In this document: positions 31,935 through 42,350 of the stretch, in pieces | How the letters are laid out: each line of letters starts with the position of its first letter | Numbering within the stretch: position 1 is the first letter of the stretch | Notes under the pieces: model-generated | Databases searched by the model: none | What the model was told of the DNA's origin: nothing | What the model saw: the letters and a program-made list of their open reading frames with translations, nothing else | DNA from: Cladocopium goreaui | Taxonomy: Eukaryota > Sar > Dinophyceae > Suessiales > Symbiodiniaceae | Assembly: GCA_947184155.2 (NCBI GenBank) | Contig: CAMXCT020003668.1 | Span: forward strand, 47,501 to 111,500 | Reading direction: 5' to 3' | DNA length: 64,000 nucleotides | Made by a program: the position numbers and the translations under genes

Positions 31935-32087
31935 AATTTTCAGACAATCCATGAACCAAAACATGCTGGCCGACGTGCCGAAAATATGCCAAACAGTCCC
32001 TTGGAACTCAATTTCCAAACGAAAATCTGGCTGTGGCTGTAGTTCTCCAAGCTGATGGAAGGCGTCTCCATGTTTAAAGGATAGTCG
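31935..32087 (-). CDS. Exon-like region next to the LRR chain
   Basis: Acceptor AGAATTCCCAG^C. Two minus frames stay open (DYPLNMETPSISLENYSHSQ..., and SFKHGDAFHQLGELQPQPDF...). The 3' end TGGATTGTCTGAAAATTTGG resembles the end of the 31640 LRR exon. LRR identity is likely by position rather than by motif. The copia element begins 157 bp upstream. Confidence 0.4.
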
Positions 32088-32243
32088 CTGGGAATTCTGA
32101 TTGGTCACGGCGATTTGATATGATATGATGGGAAAAATATATAATGTATATATAAACATAATATAATACAAATATATAAAAACAAAAAATAGATGTATAT
32201 ATATAATAAACATAATATAGTACACATATGTATATATATATAG

Positions 32244-32410
32244 TGTTAATGAATCAACACCCTCTCACAACATCAGTTGTGCCAGTGTACGTATGTGCAA
32301 CATCTTGGATCAACAAGGCCTTGAGCCTACCTTTGTGTGCCAACAGTACAAAAGGCGCGTACAGCAACAGCTGCAACGGAGTGTCAACATCAGCTGCCTT
32401 GATTTTCACA
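32244..32410 (+). repeat. 5' LTR of the copia element
   Basis: 167 bp, TGTTAATGAATCAACACCCT to CCTTGATTTTCACA. Unusually short. Promoter and polyadenylation signals must lie here but I cannot place them. Confidence 0.95.
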
Positions 32411-32422
32411 TGGTAGCGGAGC
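32411..32422 (+). promoter_or_regulatory. Primer-binding site
   Basis: TGGTAGCGGAGC starts directly after the LTR. TGG is complementary to a tRNA 3' CCA end, and the overall form resembles the TGGTATCAGAGC site of many copia elements that prime from initiator-Met tRNA. Confidence 0.85.
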
Positions 32423-32570
32423 AGTGATCCTGGAAGAATCCAGGTGAGCTCCAACAACTACAGCAGGAGCAACACTGGGTAGCAGCCCTACAAACAAACA
32501 CTCAAACAACAAGCGCAAAGGAAGAGGGCATCCCAGCCAAACATAGCGTGGGGGACTCTCGACGACAAGG

Positions 32571-33206
32571 ATGACAACCGCACATGACATAGGATCACCA
32601 ACAACAGGAGCATCAGAAGTGGACGCCCTAGCATCAACACACAAGCTGAGATTAAGACCTCCAACATACGATGGAAGCTATGCAACATTTGAGGAATGGA
32701 AGTATAAGTTCTCAGCATACATGGGCCTACAGGACAACATCTTTCCACAACTGCTATCAAGAAACGCAGAGCTGCTTGGTGCAGCAACAACACTTGAAGA
32801 AGGAGAGAAATGGACACAACTATGTAACAACCTCAAATACATCCTCATCAAAATCACCAGCGGCGCAGCAGCAACAGTTTGCAGACAACACCAAGACGCC
32901 ATGGGCCTAGAAGTCTACAGGCAACTTTGCAACAGGTTTGCAATACCTGTTGGAACAAGAAGCATAGGCTACCTCACACGACTCCTCAAACCTAAATTTG
33001 ACAACAACAACTTTGAAGAGTCCTTCTCAACATGGGAATTTGAGCTGGCACGCTATGAGCGTGACAACAATGCACAACTTCCAGACCAAGTGAAAATAGC
33101 TGTTCTCATGAATGCGACAACAGGAACACTTCAACAACATTTACATCTCAACACAAGCGCAACACCCACATATGCAGAAGTGAGGACAACAATCATGGAG
33201 TATTAA
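32571..33206 (+). pseudogene. gag: copia gag, N-terminal part (interrupted)
   Basis: 211 codons from the first ATG after the leader. It reads RPPTYDGSYATFEEWKYKFS..., then KPKFDNNNFEESFSTWEFEL, the layout of the copia Gag (UBN2-like) capsid region that assembles the virus-like particle. It stops at TAA (33204-33206) after IMEY, but the same frame continues openly (RTTTAFSRLQQHSSSAVSTS...) into a Gly/Lys-rich linker to about 33395, so this stop looks like damage. A frameshift near 33393-33398 then leads to the zinc knuckle. Confidence 0.88.
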
Positions 33207-33397
33207 AGGACCACAACGGCGTTCTCAAGACTCCAACAACACTCGTCCTCAGCCGTCAGCACAAGCCTTGGAGGAGGCCCAGCTCCAATGGACATTGGGG
33301 CAACATACAAAGGCAAAGGAAAAGGAAAAGAAAAGAGCAAAGGAAAAGGATATGGCAAGGGCAGCAAAGGAAAAGGATACCAACACGGAAAAGGCTA

Positions 33398-34054
33398 GGA
33401 AAGGCCAAAGGAAAACAGCAGCCATGGTACCAACCGAAAGGAGGAGACAAAGGTAACAAAGGAAAGGCAAAAGGAATGCCCAACAAAGGAAAAGGGAAGA
33501 ATCCAACAGCAGTGTGCTACAGATGTGGCCAACCAGGCCACATGGCAAAGGATTGCCGAACAGCGGTGTACAACATGTCAGAGACACCACAGGAACAAGA
33601 CCAAGATGGAAAAGCACAATGGTATGACCCAAACAAGGGGTACGACAACTATTGGTACAGCAACGACCAATCAGGCAACTACAACACTCATCCAGTTCAG
33701 CAACAACTAGCTTTACCAGCACCACGTACAGACAATCAAACACCATCAATCCACTTTGTGGCAACACTGGGCCATCAGGCAGGGAGTGCCCACAAGGCAG
33801 CAACAGCAACTATGCAAGCAGTTCAACAACAAAGAGGAGACACAGAGGCAGAGATCATGATCGACAGCGGTGCAGCAACACATGTTTGTCCAACATGGTT
33901 TGCACCAGACACACCATTGTATCCATCACAACATGGACAAGGTCCGAAACTCAGGACAGCAACAGATGTGGACACCCCAGTGCATGGCTACAAATGGGTG
34001 TTCATGCATAAGACCAACAAACACTGGTTGTTCCCTTCTACGTGTGTGATGTAA
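33398..34054 (+). pseudogene. copia gag zinc knuckle and protease (frameshifted at both ends)
   Basis: Frame opens after a shift near 33395. Lys/Gly-rich linker, then CYRCGQPGHMAKDC, a perfect CX2CX4HX4C nucleic-acid-binding knuckle (33515-33556), then IDSGAATHVCPTWF with the retropepsin active-site D-S-G (33863 onward). It ends in a false stop at 34052-34054. A one-base shift near 34020 restores KHLVVPFYVCDV in the next frame. The protease would cleave Gag-Pol. No upstream start codon is needed because this is an internal part of a polyprotein. Confidence 0.88.
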
Positions 34055-35540
34055 CACAACCCATCATGTCAGTAACAAGACTGGCAGAACAAGGGTTCAA
34101 CACACAGCTCAACGAGACACCAGCAATCACGCACAGCAAGGGATTCAACTCAACACTGAAGCAACGTGAAGGCCTCTACTTTCTAACAGTTACACTGGTA
34201 GTACTGCCAATCAACATGAGGCTTGAGGTCAATCAAACAGCAGAAGGAACAACAGCAAGAGTGGCACCAGTCACACTCACACCAACAGGCATGGAGACCC
34301 TTCGAAACAAGAACGATCTGTGGACATTCAACAGCCAGGGTTTCCTGGTAAGAGTCCACAGAACAGAACGCAAGGCACTTTTCATGCCAGACAGCAGATG
34401 TCCAGTTCCAACAGAAAGATTGGAGAACTACAGCAGGACAGTCACACAACGACCAAAAAACAACACAGAGGTCATTGAAGAAGCATATCAAGACCTCGAC
34501 AAGAAGCAACAGAAAAGAGTCATCCAAGGACACAACTGGATGGAAGAAACATGGTTCAAAGTGAAAAGGGGAACGCCCCTTCCAGGCAACATACCACCAC
34601 AACCAGCACTTCCACCAGCCAGAGGGCCAACACCAGCAACATCTCGACAACTTACAGCCGATGAAACACAAGCACCACTGTATCGACACAACGTGAAGAA
34701 GCCTCTCACTGAGGTGAGACCAACAGGTCAAGCAATGACCTCAACACCGACACACCAAACAGCAATACCACATCCAAAAGAAGTCAGTCCAACACAGGAC
34801 TATTGGATCAAAGATGGTCCATACTGGAAATGTGTGCATGTCCAACCAAGAAGGGACATGCACATACCACAACAAACAGATGATGGACCAGACGTGACAA
34901 AGCTGACAACTTGGAGACAAACGATGGTGAAGCCAACAAGTGGCAATCGAGGATACAGAATTGACGATGGCCGGACAATAAAGAGGAAAGCAACACTCGA
35001 CATAGAGTGGACAGGTTCAACAAACTTTGAGGAAAACACAGCATACAAAGATGAGTTCATCACAGATGATCCAGAGGAGCGACAAGAAGCAAAGAGAGCA
35101 ACAGGAGCACCAACACCACAACAATCAACAGAACAAGAACGAAGAGAACATGAACTGACACACCTTCCATACAGAAGCTGGTGTCCAACATGCGTACAAA
35201 GCAAAGGAAGACAAGACTATCACCCAAAACAAACAAGCAAAACACCAGTGATCCAAGTGGATCTGATGTACTACAACGCATTAAAAGAGAAACAAACAAC
35301 ATCAGTCCTCACAGCAGTGGACGTTGAAACAGGTATTTGCATGGCAGTTCAACTGGAAGACAAGACCCGACACGTGCAATACCTGTCAACCTGCCTACAA
35401 CAATTCCTCATGGAATGTGGCAGAACACATGCAATTCTTAACAACACTGTCCTACAATCAGACCAGGAAGACTTCATCATCTCCTTGATCAAGATGATGG
35501 CAACAGCAATGGGCGGCAACATAGCAGTGAGACAAAATCA
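34022..35540 (+). pseudogene. copia integrase region, zinc domain and first two catalytic Asp
   Basis: Long open frame. A Gln/Pro/Thr-rich spacer is followed by EHELTHLPYRSWCPTCVQSK (HHCC zinc domain), PVIQVDLMYY (first catalytic D) and LQSDQEDFI (second D of the D,D-35-E triad). Integrase inserts the cDNA. The frame fails at 35535-35545 (after AVRQ), where a shift leads to the glutamate. The entry point from the protease is the frameshift near 34020. Confidence 0.88.
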
Positions 35541-35871
35541 CCTGCCTACACGTCACAAGCACAAGGCAGAGTGGAAAGATTCCACAGAACACTGATGGGC
35601 CAAGTCAGGGCCATCAAACTCCAACTGGAGAACAAATATGGCATCAAACTCAACAGCAAGCATCCCATCATGCCGTGGCTTGTGAAGCATTCAGCATACC
35701 TTCTCAACAGATATTCCACACACTCAGATGGAAACACAAGCTACTACAGACGATGGGGCAAAAAACACAAACACCCATTTGTGAGTTTGGTGAAAAAGTT
35801 CTTTACATGCTACCAACAGCAAAACACATGCCAAAGATGGAAGCAAGGTTCTATCCTATCCAGCCATCTGG
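35541..35871 (+). pseudogene. copia integrase C-terminal part with multiple frameshifts
   Basis: Frame 2 of the region reads SPAYTSQAQGRVERFHRTLM with the catalytic E in GRVERFHR, then MPWLVKHSAYLLNRYSTHSD. Near 35765 the sense moves to another frame (PICEFGEKVLYMLPTAKHMP...), and near 35865 to a third (AIWLGKDTSTNESILGIS). At least two small indels in about 100 bp. Together with 34022-35540 the whole D,D,E triad is present but not in one frame. Confidence 0.82.
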
Positions 35872-37992
35872 TTGGGTAAGGACACCTCAACAAACGAGAG
35901 CATCCTTGGCATCAGCAACAAGGTGGTCAAAGCAAGGACTATTCGAAGACAAATCAAACCAGACAAGTACAACAAACAGTTGATGGACATCATCAACTCT
36001 TCACCAGCCATGATAACAGCAACAGCACCAAGCATTGTGGTACTACCACAACCTGCTGCAAGGAAGCAGCAGGCAACAACAAGCACTGAGACTCAGCAGA
36101 GTCCACAGCCAACAGTCACAGGACAACCGCACAATACACCACCACTAGCACTTACAGACCTTCCAATGGCAACAGTGCCAGCAACTCAGCAAGCAAAGCA
36201 ACCACTTCCAATGCCAACACCTGGCAAGCGAGAAGTAACAGACGAGATAGCACAAGGCAGCTCACCAAAGCAAGCAAGAACAACAGCAAGAGCAACAGCA
36301 GCCAGCAGACCTGAAACAGTTCAGGCGCCACCGGCAACAAGAATGAGGATATCAGAAGTCACAGTCACGACAAAGAAAGGACAAAAGATAGAAGCAACAT
36401 CCAACGAAGATGAGCAGGAGATCAAGACAGAGAAGATTCTCCTGGAACCTTGCGACAAAGAACAAACAATAGAAGGAATGACACAAGAAATCAAATCAAT
36501 GAAGGAACAAGGTGTATACACAGAAGTACACAGCAGTCAACTCGGCCCGGAACAACGCAAGAAGATCATTAAGTCAAGATGGGTCCTTCGACAGAAAGGC
36601 AACACAGTGCGAGCAAGGATAGTAGCAAAAGGATACACAGAGGAGATCAATGACAACGACGACATCTTTGCGTCAACACCGATCTTCTGCGTCCTCAGAA
36701 TGCTACTGGTCCTAGCACGTTGCAACAGCTGGATTTGTCTGCCAGGCGACATTTCAACAGCCTTTCTACATGCCGCAGCAGCAACAGCAGATCTCTTTCT
36801 GTACCCACCAGCAGAGTTCTACAACGCCTTCGACCAGATAGTCTGGCGGCTCAACAAAGCCATCTACGGACTACGCAGCGGTCCAAAAGCTTAATGGCAA
36901 AATCACCTAGCAGAGGTGATGCAACAACTGGGACTACGACGTCTTGTGAGTGAACCCAACGTCTACGCAACACCTGGAGGAGACGCCTAAATCCTATGCT
37001 ACGTGGACGACCTCCTTTTCATTGGTCAACAGGAGACCGTCAACAAGCTGTTCAAGAGCATTCAGCAACACCTTCTACTACGGCCAACAGGAGACCTCAC
37101 AGTCGGCAACACCATCAGCTTTTTGGGCAGAAACATCTGCAACAAGGGTGACTAATACGAGATCAGCCTAGTAGACAGCTACACAACAGAGCTGTTAGAA
37201 GAAGCCAACATGCTCAACTGCAATCCAGCACCAGCACCAGGCACCAACACTCTGAAAGCAACTCCAGAGATGGAACAAGAACTCAGCAAAGAAGAACATG
37301 CAGCCTACCGAAGGATGGTTGGCAAACTGCAATGGATGACATACACAAGGCCAGACATTGGCTTTGCAACAAAGGAACTTGCAAGAGCATTGACACAGCC
37401 AACAACAGCAGACCAACAGAAACTGAAACACTTACTCAGGTACACCAAGGGAACTCAACACTCCAAGCAGTACGTGAGACCAACAACCAAAACACCAACA
37501 GCTGAAGCAACACCAGACATTCAGGTCTTTGTCGACAGTGACTGGGCCGGATGCGCCACAACGAGAAAGTCGACAACAGGCTTTCTGATCAAAGTCTTTG
37601 GAGCAACAATCCACAACGGCAGCAGAACACAGCCAACAATTGCGCTGAGCAGCGCGGAAGCAGAACTATACGCGATCAACACAGGAGCAACAGAAGCCCT
37701 ACACATCAGAAACCTCCTGAAAGAACCTCTCAAAATGAAGAAGATCAACATTTGCATCCACACCGACTCGTCAAGCGGGAAGAGCATGGCAACAAGAATT
37801 GGATCATCAAAGAAGGCCAAGCACATCGAGCTCAAACACCTGTTTATACAACAGCTGGTCGCACATGACCTTGTGAGGACTGTCAAGATCAACACCGTCA
37901 ACAGCCCGGCCGACATCTTCACCAAGTACGTTGCAACAGAGACGCTTCTGCGTCACATCACTGATGATGGGATCAACACCCATCATCACTAA
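35872..37992 (+). pseudogene. copia reverse transcriptase and RNase H with three in-frame TAA
   Basis: A single frame from a Pro/Thr/Gln-rich linker through RT (KSRWVLRQKGNTVRARIVAK, GDISTAFLHA, IYGLRSGPKA, CYVDDLLF with the catalytic YVDD at 37000-37011) to RNase H (VFVDSDWAGCATTRKSTTGF, ALSSAEAELYAINTGA, HTDSSSGKS) and the end at TAA 37990. Interrupted by TAA at 36892, 36988 and 37153. The frame is otherwise intact over 700 codons. RT copies the element RNA and RNase H removes it. All catalytic residues I can check are present. Confidence 0.92.
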
Positions 37993-38240
37993 GCTTTCAA
38001 ACAACAACAAGCAACCGTTTCACTGCAGCTAGCGCGTTAATGTGCGAACGCGTGCACACCGTGCGAACAACCTGTGTAGCGTGTACACACAGACATACAC
38101 TCCTTTTGAGCCACGGCGTCAACAAAGGTTGACAACATGAAGTACCTCATAGTGATCTACTATACTTCAGCATGGGGTATATCAACATGATATGTTTTGC
38201 CACTTACCTCTTCAACATGATAGGGCCCAAACATGATTGA

Positions 38241-39082
38241 GGACGTCTGGGGCAACATTCGAAGTTTTTGAATTCCATCCGCGTGGGAGTCAACATTTTT
38301 GTTGACAACAGTGAAAATGTCAACATGTCCTTTTGTGACCTTCAGATGCGAGGCACATGGGACCACATGGGACAAACTTATTTTCTCGCCAAGTCCAACA
38401 GCGGCGATTACTACTTTGTTCTTCCATGCAACAGAGATGCACGTGCAGAGTAACGACTGGAAAACTATTTCCTAGTGAGTTTCATTCCCAACACGATTCA
38501 ACAGAATCATCGTTGGGGATGCGGTGTGAACAATCTCTTCAACAGAGGTTACAAGATGGCAACACAGCTTCAGGTTGAAGCAGGATACAAATTGGTCCTG
38601 TCAACAGATGAAGCCTCAACACTCCAGCTATGGCAAGTTGCCACTATCAATGTGGATGGCAACATTCTGGGAACAGTGGCCAACAATCTATCATCTTGGG
38701 ACAACGGTTTTCTGTGGCATTACAACATGCCAATTCATGTGATGCAGGTCACAGAGACTCAAAATCCGTGGTTTCGAGCGTTGGTAAACAGCCATATTCC
38801 GGAACATCAGTTTTATCAACAATGCCCACCGAAGTTCAACAGAGGGTTGAACAGCTCCTGATGGACCGACATCCACTACTTGAACATGGATTCCAACTGC
38901 GCTATCATGGCAGCAAGACCAAAGAACGCCTCAGGGGCAACAAGAGCATTCTGGAGTGGGTCAACGTCTCGACCAACATGAATGCCTTTGTGGATGCATT
39001 CAACAAATATCATTCAGATCAACATGATGACGTTGATGAGCAACAGATGGAGGATTGTCAGTCAACAAGGATGGATGATTGA
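38241..39082 (+). pseudogene. Possible extra open frame between RNase H and the 3' LTR
   Basis: Protein-like frame: SIRVGVNIFVDNSENVNMSF, TWDHMGQTYFLAKSNSGDYY, then TAA at 38451, same frame on through VSFIPNTIQQNHRWGCGVNN, LQLWQVATINVDGNILG, WHYNMPIHVMQVTETQNPWF. A one-base shift near 38818 continues as MPTEVQQRVEQLLMDRHPLL to QSTRMDD-TGA at 39080-39082. I see no transmembrane segment or known domain. Copia elements normally end after RNase H, so this could be a captured gene or an env-position ORF of unknown role. It may also be chance in biased sequence. Confidence 0.45.
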
Positions 39083-39380
39083 ACACCATCCAACGATGGG
39101 CGAGACTGACACCCAAAACAACAGTCTGGGGTGAAACTGCAACATCCCTGGGTTCAACACCCTAAGCCAGCAGAGATGAGCGCAACAGGGAAGCCAACAA
39201 CTGAGAGTGCCGACAGATAGTGTGTATACTAACACCGTTAGACACCATTCTTCTGTCAACACCTTGGTAGTGTAAAGTGTACAGGTTGGAGTGCCCAACA
39301 TATAAACAACATAATGTCGTTCCATTTCAACATGTTTGTGGTAGGATTTCAACAGAGTGATGTTTGAAAACAACATCAAT

Positions 39381-39391
39381 CTGAGGGGCGG
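39381..39391 (+). promoter_or_regulatory. Polypurine tract
   Basis: CTGAGGGGCGG ends flush with the 3' LTR (TGTTAAG). Position and purine content fit the plus-strand primer of copia elements. Confidence 0.8.
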
Positions 39392-39557
39392 TGTTAAGAA
39401 TCAACACCCTCTCACAACATCAGTTGTGCCAGTGTACGTATGTGCAACATCTTGGATCAACAAGGCCTTGAGCCTACCTTTGTGTGCCAGCAGTACAAAA
39501 GGCGCGTACAGCAACAGCTGCAACAGAGTGTCAACATCAGCTGCCTTGATTTTCACA
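39392..39557 (+). repeat. 3' LTR of the copia element
   Basis: 166 bp. Differs from the 5' LTR by lack of one T (TGTTAAGAATC) and by two A/G changes (CCAGCAGT, GCAACAGAGTG). Confidence 0.95.
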
Positions 39558-39749
39558 TATTGGGATTAGTTAGAACATCTATTGGACGATCCCCAGAATA
39601 ATGGACCAATCTGAGAAACAAACTTGTGATTGTCCTGGGTTTTGCTTTGCAGGACCTCCAAAAATAGATTCCCCATGGGTGGATTTGAAATTCGGAGAAA
39701 AAATCATCAGCAAATCCAGGTTTACCCGGTTTACCTATGCCTATTATGA

Positions 39750-39846
39750 GGGTTTCCTGGAATGGTATCGCAAAATAGATGGTTTATAATGGAAAATCCT
39801 ACTAACATGGATGATTTGGGGATACCCTCATTTCAGGAAACCTCCA
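39750..39846. mobile_element. Family-3 element
   Basis: GGGTTTCCTGGAATGGTATC to GGGGATACCCTCATTTCAGG and AAACCTCC. Closest to 50793-50909 in its ATGGTTTATAATGGAAAATC segment. Confidence 0.7.
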
Positions 39847-39849
39847 TAT

Positions 39850-40060
39850 ATATATATATAAGTTCAGATTTCTACTGACCTTGTGGTGAAATATTGTTGT
39901 AATCAACCTAGAAGATCTTATCTGGATAGTAATGGATAGTATGTTCTTCAATTTGTAGGAACACACACAAAACCACTAACTTTCTCAACCAAGCTTTCGC
40001 CGACAGCTGAAAGCAGGGGAATAACACAGGTCAGAACCGGATTATCTAGTTGAAAATACA
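39850..40060. other. AT-rich DNA, nothing recognised
   Basis: Short TA run, then no feature supportable. Confidence 0.4.
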
Positions 40061-40069
40061 TCAGACCAA

Positions 40070-40215
40070 TCCAAATTTAGGCAAAGAAACACTAAACAAC
40101 AAGCAACAAACAACAAACCATAACAAACAGTACATACTAGTAACACAATCACAACAGCAAAAAAAAACACACAACAACGACACCAACGACAACAAGAAGT
40201 CAACAACCATCAGGG
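40070..40215. repeat. A/C-rich (AACAACAAACC) tract
   Basis: Dense AAC/CAACA words outside the LTR boundary, giving Asn/Gln/Thr-rich open frames. Either simple sequence or a remnant of another CAACA-rich element. Confidence 0.5.
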
Positions 40216-40316
40216 CCAACCCAAAGATGTGGAACTTTATGCATGGTGCAACAAGTCCACGATCGCAACTGGAGCTGACTTTGGGATCAACCATCAAGGG
40301 TATCAAACACATGATG

Positions 40317-40433
40317 GTTTCCTAAGTCATAGGGGGTACCCCCAGTTCTCATCCATTCATAGATGGGATTTTCCCTGAAATAAACCATCCTAAGCTCGCT
40401 TGGGGTACCCCGATGACGACATGGAAACCTCCA
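40317..40433. mobile_element. Family-3 element abutting an LRR exon
   Basis: GGTTTCCTAAGTCATAGGGG to GGGGTACCCCGATGACGACA and TGGAAACCTCC. The LRR frame enters its terminal bases. Confidence 0.8.
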
Positions 40434-40542
40434 CATCTCGCAATTCGACGAGAAACTTTCTAAGGTCACCGGGAACTTCACACCTTGCAGGCTGTGGTTG
40501 AAGTTGGTTCCCAGCGTCAAGCTCAGTAGATTCGACGGCCAC
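40434..40542 (-). CDS. LRR (FNIP-like) exon
   Basis: Acceptor GCAACTTAG^G. The minus strand reads RWPSNLLSLTLGTNFNHSLQ then GVKFPVTLESFSSNCEM. The FNHSL-GVKFPVTLES segment closely parallels FNHSLANIKFPETLETLSFG of the 24340 exon, so the two are homologous repeats. It ends at the family-3 element. One exon upstream (5') of the copia insertion in the minus-strand order. Confidence 0.7.
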
Positions 40543-40629
40543 CTAAGTTGCATTTGCCCGTCATTCAGCATAACTCACTTGGGGGTTTGGTGAAATGGCC
40601 CTATGACTTAGGAAACCTCCACTTGGCAT

Positions 40630-40739
40630 TACCCTCTGGTAAACTAACATAACTATGGAAAATCACCATTTTTATATAATGGGTAAATCCACAAAAAATG
40701 GCAATTTTCGATAGCTTTTTGTATGTTTATGAGAGGGTA
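40630..40739. mobile_element. Family-1 element
   Basis: TACCCTCTGGTAAACTAACAT to CTTTTTGTATGTTTATGAGAGGGTA (mismatched arms). Flanked by TATGACTTAGGAAACCTCCAC on the left (40601) and TATGACTTAGGACACCTCCAC on the right, so a family-3 end is duplicated around it. Confidence 0.85.
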
Positions 40740-40949
40740 TGACTTAGGACACCTCCACAGACATCATTCTCCCACATCAAGCCGGATCCCAACAGATTCA
40801 CCATGTCAGACGTGACCGCAAACTGAGGTGCAGAGAGCAGAGCAAACCACAATATCCATTGTTTATGTATGTTTGGTGGTTAATGTATGATAATATCCAT
40901 TCATAGTGCTTTAAAAAAAGGTTAATATCTACTAATTCCATCTAATATC

Positions 40950-41056
40950 CTGGTTGGTGGTATACCTACCCTCTGAAAAATATGAAAGTCCGTTGGGGTG
41001 ATGAAATTCCCAATATATGGGGACATAATCCATTCATGTTCCAAACCACCAACCAG
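40950..41056. mobile_element. Family-2 element with 4-bp TSD
   Basis: CTGGTTGGTGGTATACCTAC to CCAAACCACCAACCAG, bordered by TATC on both sides (40946-40949 and 41057-41060). Carries the 70-bp upstream extension also seen at 6617 and 44898. Confidence 0.85.
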
Positions 41057-41351
41057 TATCAAAGCTGTAAAACTCACCGAATCACATTTTCCACATGGGG
41101 ATTCCTAAAAGGGGGTAGGTTTTCCGATTGATAATGACAAATTTTGGATTTTGGGGTCGCCTGAAAATAGGACACCCGAAACTTGCTGGTTTATCTCTTT
41201 ACTTCAATCCGATTTAAGTGGTATAACTACAGCATTTTCAGACACACCCGAACATCAGGTTAATATAATGGCCATACATCCCCATTATATCCCCTCGTTT
41301 GTGAAATCCCCATGTTGGTTGGCTAAATCCACATATGTTCCGTCTCGACTC

Positions 41352-41396
41352 CCTATATATATATATATATATCTATCTATATATATATATATATAG
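41352..41396. repeat. TA microsatellite
   Basis: (TA)n with ATCTATCT interruption. Confidence 0.85.
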
Positions 41397-41794
41397 TCAG
41401 GAAATGCACCAATACCTCTGATACCATTTGTAAGGGGATGAAGATCCATTTACATACCAGCTATTTTGATGTGGGGTTTTGATCGGTTTCGACTCATCCC
41501 CATATCATGGAATCAAACGTAGATTCCAACATCTGAAACTGCCAAATCCGGTAATCTAACATAGCTATGGGCTATGGCTTCCATGATCCATCTATGGATG
41601 ATTCCCCACCTGCCAGGTGAGGGTTGTTAGATTTTATCAGAGCGCTTGCCCGGCGCCTCCTCTTCCTCCTCCTCGCCTCCTCCTCCAGTTTCTCCTCGAC
41701 CATGTCTGCATCAACTTCCACCTGCACTTCCGCCTTGCCAACTCTTCGCCAAGCTCTTTGCCAACTCTCTTCGCCAAGCTCTTTGCCAACTTCA

Positions 41795-41990
41795 CAGCTC
41801 AGTGTGCACCGCTGGACCTCAACCTGGGACCGTCCCAGCTCAGTGTGCACCGCTGGACCTCAACCTGGGACCTGCCCAGCTCAGTGTGCACCGCTGGACC
41901 TGAACCTGGGACCTGCCCAAGCTCAGTGTGCACTGCTGGACCTCAACCTGGGACCTGCCCAGCTCAGTGTGCACCGCTGGACCTCAACGG
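41795..41990 (+). repeat. 41-bp minisatellite, copy 2
   Basis: Almost five units of CAGCTCAGTGTGCACCGCTG..., more homogeneous than in copy 1 (the CAACCTGGGACC variant predominates). Confidence 0.9.
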
Positions 41991-42350
41991 CCAGATAGAA
42001 TGCCAGAAGATATGCCAGATATAGGTGTCAGATAGAATGCCAGAAGATATGCCAGATAAATGCCATGAGATATGCCAGATAGAATGCCAGATAGAATGCC
42101 AGAAGATATGCCGGAACATATGCCAGAAGATATGCCAGGTGGAATGCCAGAAGATTTGCCAGATAATATGCCAGAAGATATGCCAGATAGAATGCCAGAA
42201 GATATGCCAGAACATATGCCAGAAGATATGCCAGGTGGAATGCCAGAAGATATGCCAGATAGAATGCCAGAAGATATGCCAGATAGAATGCCAGAAGATA
42301 TACCAGATAGAATGCCAGATAAAATGTCAGGTAGAATGCCAGAAGATTTG
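41991..42350 (+). repeat. 24-bp minisatellite, copy 2
   Basis: About 15 units of GATAGAATGCCAGAAGATAT. Includes a variant GGTGGAATGCCAGAAGAT absent from copy 1, and AACATATGCCAGAAGATA, which also occurs in copy 1. Confidence 0.9.

Larger units (their letters stand above)
32244..39557 (+). mobile_element. Ty1/copia LTR retrotransposon, nearly full length, defective
   Basis: 7.3 kb with LTRs at both ends (TG...CA), a tRNA-type primer site, gag, protease, integrase, RT and RNase H in copia order, and a polypurine tract. Flanking pentamers TATAG (32239-32243) and TATTG (39558-39562) differ at one base and are probably an aged 5-bp target duplication. LTRs differ by two substitutions and one base indel, indicating a recent insertion, yet gag and pol carry several frameshifts and stops. 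It lies between minus-strand LRR exons at 32.0 and 40.5 kb, in antisense orientation to them. The element is CAACA-rich throughout. Confidence 0.96.

Noticed and set aside
33249..33809. 186-codon minus-strand hydrophobic frame
   Set aside because: Antisense of the Lys/Gly-rich gag linker; hydrophobicity follows from complementing AAA/GGA codons.
34183..34731. Cys/Trp-rich minus-strand frames opposite copia pol
   Set aside because: Shadows of CAACA-rich coding sequence; sense strand carries integrase and RT motifs.
32239..39562. Perfect 5-bp target duplication for the copia element
   Set aside because: TATAG and TATTG differ at one base in AT-rich DNA, so it is only suggestive.
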